NCBI GenBank assembly: GCA_013002645.1
Contig: JABDJF010000217.1
Span: forward strand, 1 to 7,263
Direction of reading: 5' to 3'
DNA: 7,263 nucleotides
Source: Myxococcales bacterium
GTDB lineage: Bacteria; Myxococcota_A; Polyangia; Polyangiales; Houyiibacteriaceae
A program made the position numbers and the translations under genes. The notes beneath the pieces were generated by a model. The model made no database searches. It saw nothing but the letters and a program-made list of their open reading frames with translations, and had not been told where the DNA came from. Numbering within the stretch: the stretch's first letter is position 1; every line of letters begins with the position of its first letter. This document shows, in pieces, positions 1 to 5,306 of the stretch.

Positions 1-127
1 CCGCGAAAAGCTGCGTGATGACGTGCGGCCGCTTCACACCCGAATCTTCGGTTTGAATGTGATACAGCTTTCCCTTATGGCGCACGTTCGTGTTGTAACC
101 CACGAGCGGTGAAGGACTCGCTCCCAT
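1..127 (-). CDS. Small conserved protein of unknown function (5' part only)
   Basis: This reading frame enters from the left edge and begins at an ATG (complement of 125-127), giving 42 complete codons with no stop. The visible protein starts MGASPSPLVGYNTNVRHKGK and continues LYHIQTEDSG, then VKRPHVITQLFA. From memory, the GYNxNVRHKGxxYHIQTEDSG pattern followed by PHVITxLF matches a short conserved family, often called hypothetical, in myxobacteria and relatives; I know of no assigned function. The frame stays open upstream of the ATG through the GGGACAGTCCC dyad to a TAA, but no ATG, GTG or TTG lies between, so this ATG is the best start. No clear Shine-Dalgarno is visible. It is divergent from the YkgJ-type gene across a 70-base gap. 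The motif-like sequence makes a real gene likely; the family assignment is recollection only. Confidence 0.72.
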   Translation of the reverse strand, partial: MGASPSPLVGYNTNVRHKGKLYHIQTEDSGVKRPHVITQLFA

Positions 128-142
128 GCCGAAATCATATCC

Positions 143-172
143 CAGAAAAAGGGGACAGTCCCATTTTCCCTG
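143..172. repeat. Imperfect inverted repeat centred on GGGACAGTCCC
   Basis: The core GGGAC-A-GTCCC at 152-162 is a perfect 5-bp dyad around one base. The symmetry extends outward: the left flank reads CAG-AAAAA-G and the complement of the right flank reads CAGGG-AAAA-T, so the arms match over about 14 positions with one indel. It lies in the gap between two divergent genes. It could be an operator, a bidirectional hairpin, or a dispersed REP-like element. I recall GGGGACAGTCCC strings recurring in many bacterial genomes, sometimes near REP-associated transposases, but no such gene is present here. Confidence 0.55.
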
Positions 173-197
173 AGGTTAAGGAAGTCCACGCAGATTC

Positions 198-1235
198 ATG
201 GCTGGAAACAAAAAGAAAAAGACGAAAGTGCGACCGCTGCTTCCCCGTCCGGGCGCTCGGTACAGCTGCTTCGGCGACGGGCTTTGCTGCACGGATATCC
301 ACGGCATCGGGCCGCTGACCAAGAAGGAGGTCGGCGAGATGCGTCGCATCTATCGGGGCTCGGCCGGCTGGAACGACGACCACGACGACTACATGCTCAA
401 TACGGCGGCCGATGGCGGCTGCGTGTTTCTCATGTCCGATCAGCGCTGCTCGGTGCACGCGCAGCTTGGCCCGGAGGCCAAGCCGGATGGCTGCCGGCGG
501 TTTCCCTTGGGACTGGCGGCAACCCCCCTAGGCGGTCGAATCACGACGGACCATCGCTGCCCGTGTCGGACGATGGGTGACCGACCCGAGATCCGGCCCG
601 AAGACGTGGAGCCGTCGATCTCGGACGGCGGAAGCAGGCCCATCGCCGATCGACGCATCAAGAAGATCCCCCTCACTGCGAAACGAGAACTGAGCTTTTC
701 CGAATGGGAGCCCATCGAAGCAACCTATCTGAATCGACTTCAGGGCCGAGAGCCACTCTTGAGGATCTTGGATGCCAAGCCTTTCCCAGCACTACGCGGA
801 AGCAGCTGGGAGAAGCAAGCGCAGGAGTTCATCGACGCACGAGATGGCACGCAGTTCGGCGTGGCGATGGCCTGGGTCGGCGACAGCATCGGCTCGCTAC
901 GAGACGGCCGCAGCCCCAGGCCTCCAGGACGCCCCTGGGTCGCCGCCTTCGATCGCGCGCAAGCACGGTCACCCAAAGCCCGCACGAGTCGCGCGGTTTT
1001 TGGTGACTGGGTGGCGGACGAGGTCTGGTCCCTCAAGTGGGCCGAGGATTACGATTTCGCACTGGCACGCACTGAGCTCGCGACGAGGCTCACGATCGCC
1101 GAAGACATCTGTGGTCGCCTGCGAGACAGCGGGGCGAGAGCGGATCGCGCGGCGGCCGAGGCGGTGATGATGCTCGAGCTCGTCGGTGAATCCGATTTTT
1201 GGACCGAGGTCAAAGACTGCATGCGCCCATCATGA
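198..1235 (+). CDS. YkgJ-type cysteine-cluster protein
   Basis: A 345-residue protein whose first half carries a cysteine cluster of the YkgJ (putative Zn/Fe-S chelating) type. After a lysine-rich start (MAGNKKKKTK) come C24 and C30-C31 in CFGDGLCC, C75, C84 and C99 (the last in DGCRRFPL), and C121/C123 in CPC. A CC pair, a following CxVHxxxGxxxKPxxC-like stretch and an RFPL tail are the family's hallmarks. Such proteins are thought to hold metal or an Fe-S cluster; the substrate is unknown. Residues from about 150 to 345 are mostly charged and I recognise no domain there. The ATG at 198 has an AAGGAAG Shine-Dalgarno-like run 13 bases upstream, rather far. The stop overlaps the DUF501 start as ATGA (1232-1235), so translation of the two is probably coupled. 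No signal peptide or membrane segment is seen, which suggests a cytoplasmic protein. Confidence 0.88.
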   Translation: MAGNKKKKTKVRPLLPRPGARYSCFGDGLCCTDIHGIGPLTKKEVGEMRRIYRGSAGWNDDHDDYMLNTAADGGCVFLMSDQRCSVHAQLGPEAKPDGCRRFPLGLAATPLGGRITTDHRCPCRTMGDRPEIRPEDVEPSISDGGSRPIADRRIKKIPLTAKRELSFSEWEPIEATYLNRLQGREPLLRILDAKPFPALRGSSWEKQAQEFIDARDGTQFGVAMAWVGDSIGSLRDGRSPRPPGRPWVAAFDRAQARSPKARTSRAVFGDWVADEVWSLKWAEDYDFALARTELATRLTIAEDICGRLRDSGARADRAAAEAVMMLELVGESDFWTEVKDCMRPS

Positions 1236-1792
1236 GCGTGACGGAGCGCGACGACGAGGTGCTTGCTCTCCAAATCGGACGACCTCTGCGTGCGACGTCG
1301 ACGGTGATTCGCAGGTGCGGCCTCGGATTGCCCGTCGTTGCCGCGGTCCCTCCCGTTCTCGACAGCGGCGAGCCGTTTCCCACACGCTACTGGCTGACCT
1401 GCCCTCTGGCGCATCGTCGCATAGCCCGGCTCGAGTCGAAGGGCGGAGTTCGGGAGGCGCAGTCCAAGGTCGACGCCGATCCCGAGCGAATGCGCGCGCT
1501 CGAGGCCGCCCACGCGCGCTACGCTCGCGAGCGTGAGGCCCTGCTGTCGGCCGATGCGCGCCATCGTCCGACAGGGGGAGTCGGTGGATCCTCCGCCGGT
1601 GTGAAGTGCCTCCACGCCCACTACGCGGACTTTGCCGCTGGCAACGAGAACCCCGTCGGGCGTGATGTTCACGAGGTACTTGGTGAGGCTTGCTGTGAGC
1701 GGCCCTGCGTTGCGAACATTGACGGAGAGCTCCGGCGTAACCCAAACTGGCGAGAGCCAACCGATGACGACGATCCGCAACGAAGGCCCTGA
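1232..1792 (+). CDS. DUF501 family protein
   Basis: A 186-residue protein that matches the DUF501 pattern as I know it: an N-terminal QIGRPLRA segment, a C29GLGLPVV stretch, FPTRYWLTCP at residues 49-58, then RLESKGGVRE, a charged helical region AHARYARER, and VKCLHAHYADF at 124-134 followed by NPVGRDV. C57, C126, H128 and H130 are the obvious candidate metal or active-site residues, and C154, C155 and C159 add a cysteine-rich tail. DUF501 is best known next to the FtsB/DivIC gene, eno and ppx in Actinobacteria; none of those is beside it here. Its function is not established. The ATG at 1232 is preferred over an in-frame TTG at 1199 because it overlaps the previous stop as ATGA and starts right before the conserved region. 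The 3' end overlaps the DUF2752 gene by 29 bases. Confidence 0.87.
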   Translation: MSVTERDDEVLALQIGRPLRATSTVIRRCGLGLPVVAAVPPVLDSGEPFPTRYWLTCPLAHRRIARLESKGGVREAQSKVDADPERMRALEAAHARYAREREALLSADARHRPTGGVGGSSAGVKCLHAHYADFAAGNENPVGRDVHEVLGEACCERPCVANIDGELRRNPNWREPTDDDDPQRRP

Positions 1793-2207
1793 CGGACCCA
1801 TCTCACCGCGCTTGATTTGGTTGGGCATCGTGGCTGGCGCGATCGCCGTTCTGGCGGTGGCCCTTGCGATCCAACCCGACGTTCGCGGTTACGGGACCCA
1901 CACCCAGCTTGGCCTTCCACCCTGTGGTTTCCTCTTGCTCACCGGTTCACCATGCCCCGGTTGCGGGCTCACGACGGCGTTCGCGCACGGCATTCGCGGC
2001 CAGTGGTCGCTGGCGGCGAGCGCGAACCCATTGGGCCTGGCATTGTTTTTCATCGTCTCCGCTTGCATACCGCTCGGCTTGGCTGCCGCCCTGCGCAGCT
2101 GGTCGATCGGCGAAGTCGTCGATCGCTTTGGACTCAACCGCTGGGCACTCGCAGTTGCGGGCTGCGCCATCGTGGTCTGGGTCGTGCGTTTCGCCGTTGC
2201 TTTCTAA
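1764..2207 (+). CDS. DUF2752 small membrane protein
   Basis: A 147-residue membrane protein with the DUF2752 signature CPGCGLTTAF (C64 and C67), preceded by PPCGFLLLTG with C54 and followed by a short polar loop and ANPLGLALFF. Three hydrophobic segments are visible, at about residues 18-36, 88-110 and 127-146. The family lies in the inner membrane and has no assigned activity; the paired cysteines next to a membrane segment are its fixed feature. The frame is open further upstream to 1632, but that extension overlaps DUF501 and has no family-like sequence. The ATG at 1764 has a GCGAGAG Shine-Dalgarno-like run 7 bases upstream and gives the expected family length. It is the last gene of a tightly overlapping set of three, and its TAA overlaps the stop codon of the convergent regulator gene. 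Confidence 0.88.
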   Translation: MTTIRNEGPDGPISPRLIWLGIVAGAIAVLAVALAIQPDVRGYGTHTQLGLPPCGFLLLTGSPCPGCGLTTAFAHGIRGQWSLAASANPLGLALFFIVSACIPLGLAAALRSWSIGEVVDRFGLNRWALAVAGCAIVVWVVRFAVAF

Positions 2208-3076
2208 GCGTTGCGCACGACCGCATGCCGCGTTTGTTTCAGGAGGTCTTCTCCACTCTTGACGCTGATCTCCGGCGTGCTCGTGTGCCCAATCTGCACC
2301 TCGGGACGTGGAGAGATGCTCCCGCCCCAGAGCTCGCCGCTTTCGATCTGGCCTTCCAAGCGTCGGAGCACGTAGCCAGCGCCGCGGGCATCAGTCTCCG
2401 GTAGCAGGATGCAGAACTCGTCGCGCCGCAAGCGAAAGAGATGGTCGACCGCGCGAATGCAGGACTTGAGCCCGCCACCGATCATCGCCATCGCGCGGTC
2501 GGAGGTGCCATCCTCGCTCGCCGACGCGATTCCCGCCGAGTTGCCAAGCCTCACGACGATGCAACTCAGTGGATGTCCGTAGCGCTCTGCGCGCGTGTGC
2601 TCGTAGTCCAAGCTGATGAGGAGTTGCGACGGCGTTCCGGCACCGGTCACCGGGTCACGTTGATCGGCAGGCGGGGTGCTTTCCGGAATACCGAGGCGGT
2701 CGCGCCGCGTAGCGCGCAAGACGTTACGAACACGCTGCTGAATTTCGAACACGCGGAACGGTCGAGTCAGGTAGTCTTCGGCGCCGAGCTCGATTCCGCG
2801 ACGCCGGGCATCGACGTCCCCCTCGTCGGTCACCAGCAGGACGGGAATGCTCACGAGGCTGGTGTCGGCCTTGAGAATGCGCAGGATCTCGAAGCCGTCG
2901 ACCTCGGACATCGTCGCGTCGAGCATGAGCAGATCCGGCGGCCGGCGAGCGACCATGGCCAGCACCTCGGGGCCGTCCGCCGCCGTCACGACGTCGTACC
3001 CGGCAGCCTCGCAGGCTTCGTGAAGCAAACGGAGGTTGAACGGATCTGGATCCCCGACGAGTACCAGGGCGCTCAT
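2204..3076 (-). CDS. Response regulator: receiver domain plus degenerate GGDEF
   Basis: A 290-residue protein. Residues 1-122 form a receiver domain: acidic pocket D9/D11 (GDPDPFN), phospho-acceptor candidate D53 (LLMLDATM), T83 (LLVT) and DYLTRPF at 101-107, where the usual lysine before proline is R105. The proline normally following the acceptor motif is also missing (S57). Residues 140-290 align with a GGDEF domain: DPVTGAG for DPLTGLxN, RAERYGHPLS, RAVD at 208-211, then RRDEFCILLPETD at 217-229. The active-site GG is replaced by RR, so diguanylate cyclase activity is unlikely, while the inhibitory-site RxxD sits exactly five residues before it, as in active family members. A role as a c-di-GMP-binding or protein-interaction output is inference. 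The start at 3076 puts the first receiver strand directly after Met; the open frame further upstream is the antisense of rsmB. It is convergent with the DUF2752 gene and divergent from rsmB. No kinase lies nearby. Confidence 0.87.
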   Translation of the reverse strand: MSALVLVGDPDPFNLRLLHEACEAAGYDVVTAADGPEVLAMVARRPPDLLMLDATMSEVDGFEILRILKADTSLVSIPVLLVTDEGDVDARRRGIELGAEDYLTRPFRVFEIQQRVRNVLRATRRDRLGIPESTPPADQRDPVTGAGTPSQLLISLDYEHTRAERYGHPLSCIVVRLGNSAGIASASEDGTSDRAMAMIGGGLKSCIRAVDHLFRLRRDEFCILLPETDARGAGYVLRRLEGQIESGELWGGSISPRPEVQIGHTSTPEISVKSGEDLLKQTRHAVVRNA

Positions 3077-3196
3077 CGGGCTGTCTCGCTTGCGCCTGGT
3101 CGCCTCTGGCCCGGTTCCACGGCCGTAACCTATCACGGCGTTCACCCAGCCTCCAATCTCCGTGCCCGCGAGGGCGACCCGACTAAGCTGTGCGCC

Positions 3197-4522
3197 GTGG
3201 TAGCCCCAGCCAGACTGATCGCGGCGCGCGTGCTGCAGCGGGTCGCCAGCGATGACGCCTGGGCGACCCCGACCCTCGACGCAGAGCTTCGTCGTGCTTC
3301 GGTCAAACGCGTCGACGCCGCGCTCGCAACTCAGATCGTGTACGGCTCGCTGCGGACGGTACCCGAGCTCGAAGCCGCGATCCGCCGACACGTTCAGCGG
3401 CCGCTCAAGGTCGACGACTGGACGCGGGCCGTTCTGATGAGCGCCGTCTACCAGCTCCTGTACCTGGAGCGGGTGCCCCCGCATGCCGCGGTCAACGATG
3501 CGGTCGAGCTCGTGCGAATGAAGCGCGGGAAGAGGCTTGCCGGGTTCGCAAACGCGGTGCTTCGAAAGGTGGCCGCCGATCGCCCCGAAGTCCCGCTGCC
3601 GCCTTCGTCACTGGCGGTTCCGGATTGGCTGCGCGAGTCCTTGCGCTCGTCGATCGGCTCAGAGCACGCCGAGAGCCTTCTTCGCGTCGGTGACGCCGCC
3701 CCATCGATCGATCTGCGGGTACGCGCGGACCTCAATAGAGATTCGGTCGCCGACGCGATTGTCGCCGCGCAGCCCGACGCGTCGTTGACACGAACGGCCC
3801 TATCGCCCCTTGGCTTGCGCATCCGCGGTGCAGGCGATCCCAGAGCGTTGCCCGGCTACCGAAGAGGGGCGTTCGCGGCTCAGGAAGAAGGCGCCCAGTT
3901 GGTCGGCCTCATGTTGGGCACGGAGCCTGGCGACCGCGTGCTCGACGCCTGCGCCGGCCGAGGGGGCAAGACTGCTCAGCTCGCGGAAGCCGTCGGCGAC
4001 GCTGGCACCGTCGCGGCCACCGACCTTCACGAGCATCGCCTCGAACAGATCCCCGCCGAGCTCGAGAGGCTTCGACTCGAGCGGACGAACCTTCAGACCG
4101 CCGCCGTCGATTGGACTATCGGAAAGGGTGGGGTCCAGGGTGAGTTCGACCGCGTTCTGGTCGACGCACCATGCACGGGGCTCGGCACGCTGCGCCGAAG
4201 GCCTGAAATTCTACTGCGAACCGGCTCGAATGACCCCGCCCGAATGGGTGATAAGCAGCGCCGTCTGCTCGAGACCGTGGCCCCATTGGTGCGCCCGGGT
4301 GGCACTCTCCTTTACGCGGTCTGCTCGCCGCTGAAAGAGGAGGGCACGGAGGTCGTCGCAGGAGCGCTCCTGCCTGGGTTCGAGCTCCAGTTGGAGCGGC
4401 CTTCACATTGGAAATCACTGGGCTTTGATTCGTCCGGCCGCATGGATCTCGGCCCGTGGATCGAAGGCGCAGGCCCCTGGGCAGATGCGTACCAAGTCTA
4501 CATGTGGGTAAATGTAGGGTAG
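3197..4522 (+). CDS. rsmB: 16S rRNA (cytosine967-C5)-methyltransferase RsmB
   Basis: A 441-residue protein with the two-part layout of RsmB (Fmu/Sun). Residues 1 to about 135 form the NusB-like RNA-binding domain, with the typical GFANAVLRK at 116-124. The rest is a SAM-dependent methyltransferase: motif I DACAGRGGKT from D250, motif IV DAPCTGLGTLRRRPEI with C326, and motif VI YAVCSPLKEEG with C376. By family knowledge the motif VI cysteine is the nucleophile that attacks cytosine C6 and the motif IV cysteine helps release the product; both positions are within one residue of the E. coli enzyme's. The Thr usually before the motif VI Cys is Val. It methylates C967 of 16S rRNA in the cytoplasm. 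The GTG at 3197 gives the normal length and begins right before PARLIAARVLQRV; no strong Shine-Dalgarno is visible, so the start is less certain. The open frame further upstream is a shadow of the opposite-strand regulator. Confidence 0.95.
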   Translation: MVAPARLIAARVLQRVASDDAWATPTLDAELRRASVKRVDAALATQIVYGSLRTVPELEAAIRRHVQRPLKVDDWTRAVLMSAVYQLLYLERVPPHAAVNDAVELVRMKRGKRLAGFANAVLRKVAADRPEVPLPPSSLAVPDWLRESLRSSIGSEHAESLLRVGDAAPSIDLRVRADLNRDSVADAIVAAQPDASLTRTALSPLGLRIRGAGDPRALPGYRRGAFAAQEEGAQLVGLMLGTEPGDRVLDACAGRGGKTAQLAEAVGDAGTVAATDLHEHRLEQIPAELERLRLERTNLQTAAVDWTIGKGGVQGEFDRVLVDAPCTGLGTLRRRPEILLRTGSNDPARMGDKQRRLLETVAPLVRPGGTLLYAVCSPLKEEGTEVVAGALLPGFELQLERPSHWKSLGFDSSGRMDLGPWIEGAGPWADAYQVYMWVNVG

Positions 4523-4526
4523 CTCT

Positions 4527-4555
4527 TTGACAGTGCTCGACGATAACGCTAGATT
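4527..4555 (+). promoter_or_regulatory. Sigma-70-like promoter for tRNA-Pro
   Basis: A perfect -35 hexamer TTGACA (4527-4532), a 17-base spacer and a -10 candidate TAGATT (4550-4555, 4 of 6 matches). Transcription would start near 4562, about ten bases before the mature tRNA. The -35 begins five bases after the rsmB stop, so the tRNA has its own promoter rather than relying only on read-through. The promoter probably also serves the downstream receiver-XRE gene, since no terminator is seen between them. Confidence 0.7.
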
Positions 4556-4572
4556 CCGCCGAGCTTGAAATA

Positions 4573-4646
4573 CGGGGCGTAGCGCAGCTTGGTAGCGCGC
4601 ACGGTTCGGGACCGTGAGGTCGGAGGTTCGAATCCTCTCTCCCCGA
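4573..4646 (+). tRNA. tRNA-Pro (anticodon CGG)
   Basis: A 74-base cloverleaf. D arm GCGC-AGCTTGGTA-GCGC, anticodon arm CACGG-TTCGGGA-CCGTG with anticodon CGG at 4607-4609, variable loop AGGTC, T arm GGAGG-TTCGAAT-CCTCT with a G-U at its base, and discriminator A at 4646. The anticodon loop, D loop and T arm agree with bacterial tRNA-Pro(CGG) as I remember it. It reads CCG codons, which are common in GC-rich genomes. The acceptor stem pairs CGGGGCG with CTCCCCG, leaving C6 opposite U67 (4578 and 4640); a paired stem would have G at 4640. CCA is not encoded (the sequence continues CTAG), so it would be added after transcription. Confidence 0.94.
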
Positions 4647-4661
4647 CTAGAATTCAACACT

Positions 4662-4675
4662 GCAATTACAATTGC
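4662..4675. promoter_or_regulatory. Perfect 14-bp dyad, possible operator
   Basis: GCAATTACAATTGC is two perfect 6-base arms around two bases. It lies 12 bases before the start codon of the receiver-XRE gene and 3 bases before its GGAGG. The two-base centre is too small for an RNA hairpin loop, so a site for a dimeric DNA-binding protein fits better. Its AT-rich arms stand out from the GC-rich surroundings. Autoregulation by the XRE domain encoded next door is an attractive guess without direct support. Confidence 0.45.
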
Positions 4676-4687
4676 GGCGGAGGCAGG

Positions 4688-5296
4688 ATGGCAAAGGCGT
4701 TACCACCGGTAAGAGTACTCGTCGTCGATGACGACCAGGCGATCTTGGAGTTCATGGAGACCTTCCTCACCAAGGACGGCTTCGAGGTCACGACTCTGGC
4801 CAATCCCAAGGATGCGCCGGACGAGGTCAAAGACGGCGGTTACCACCTCGTGGTGCTCGACCTGATGATGCCCGGCCTCGGCGGCGTCGAAGTCCTCGAG
4901 CAGATTCGCAGAGTCGACAGCGATGTCGCGGTCGTGATCTTCACCGGCTATCCGTCTCTCGACACCGCCGTCCAGTCGATGAAGCTCGATGCTGTCGACT
5001 ACCTCAAAAAACCGTTCAACCCGGATGAGTTTCGCGAAGTCCTCGATCGCGTCATGCGCAAGAAGGGCCTCCTTCGCACGCCCGAAGAGAACCTTCATCG
5101 CGTGATTGGAGAGACCATTCGTGGGCTCCGCAAGGACCGAGGCTTGACCTTGAAGCAGATGGCCCGCCGTACCGGTCTCAGCGTATCGCTCCTTTCCCAA
5201 ATCGAGCGGGCCGAGTCGAGCGCGTCGATCAGCTCGCTCTACAAGATCGCAACCGCGCTGGACGTGCGGATTCAAGATCTTTTCGGCGAGTATTGA
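4688..5296 (+). CDS. Receiver-XRE fusion response regulator
   Basis: A 202-residue protein with two domains. Residues 9 to about 125 are a canonical receiver: acidic residues D14-D16 (VVDDDQ), phospho-acceptor D58 in VLDLMMPGLGG, T86 (IFTG) and K108 in YLKKPF, so all the switch residues are present. After a short linker, residues 139-199 are an XRE/Cro-type helix-turn-helix: ETIRGLRKDRGLTLKQMA, then RRTGLSVSLLSQIERAESS and ISSLYKIATALDVRIQDLF. That half resembles the DNA-binding part of XRE-cupin regulators, but no cupin follows; the sensing part is instead an N-terminal receiver. It should act as a phosphorylation-controlled transcription factor; its targets are unknown. GGAGG lies 4 bases before the ATG. 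It sits 41 bases after tRNA-Pro with no visible terminator between, and ends 10 bases from the convergent TPR lipoprotein gene. No partner kinase is in the window. Confidence 0.92.
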   Translation: MAKALPPVRVLVVDDDQAILEFMETFLTKDGFEVTTLANPKDAPDEVKDGGYHLVVLDLMMPGLGGVEVLEQIRRVDSDVAVVIFTGYPSLDTAVQSMKLDAVDYLKKPFNPDEFREVLDRVMRKKGLLRTPEENLHRVIGETIRGLRKDRGLTLKQMARRTGLSVSLLSQIERAESSASISSLYKIATALDVRIQDLFGEY

Positions 5297-5306
5297 TCGC
5301 CGCCTG

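Noticed and set aside
1049..1828. Long minus-strand open frame of 259 codons across the DUF501 region.
   Set aside because: DUF501 and DUF2752 motifs on the plus strand explain this stretch; the antisense product has no recognisable motif.
2441..3196. In-frame open extension of rsmB upstream of the GTG at 3197, about 250 extra codons.
   Set aside because: It runs antisense to the receiver-degenerate GGDEF gene, has no domain-like sequence, and RsmB has its normal length from 3197. It is a GC-bias shadow.
3077..3484. Open extension of the minus-strand regulator upstream of 3076, about 136 codons.
   Set aside because: It is antisense to the rsmB start and gap, and the receiver domain begins right after the ATG at 3076.
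4589..4687. In-frame upstream extension of the receiver-XRE gene starting inside tRNA-Pro.
   Set aside because: It would translate the tRNA; the ATG at 4688 has a GGAGG and fits the receiver fold.
4573..4687. tRNA-Pro as an integration site for a mobile element.
   Set aside because: No integrase, no direct repeat of the tRNA 3' end, and ordinary chromosomal genes on both sides.
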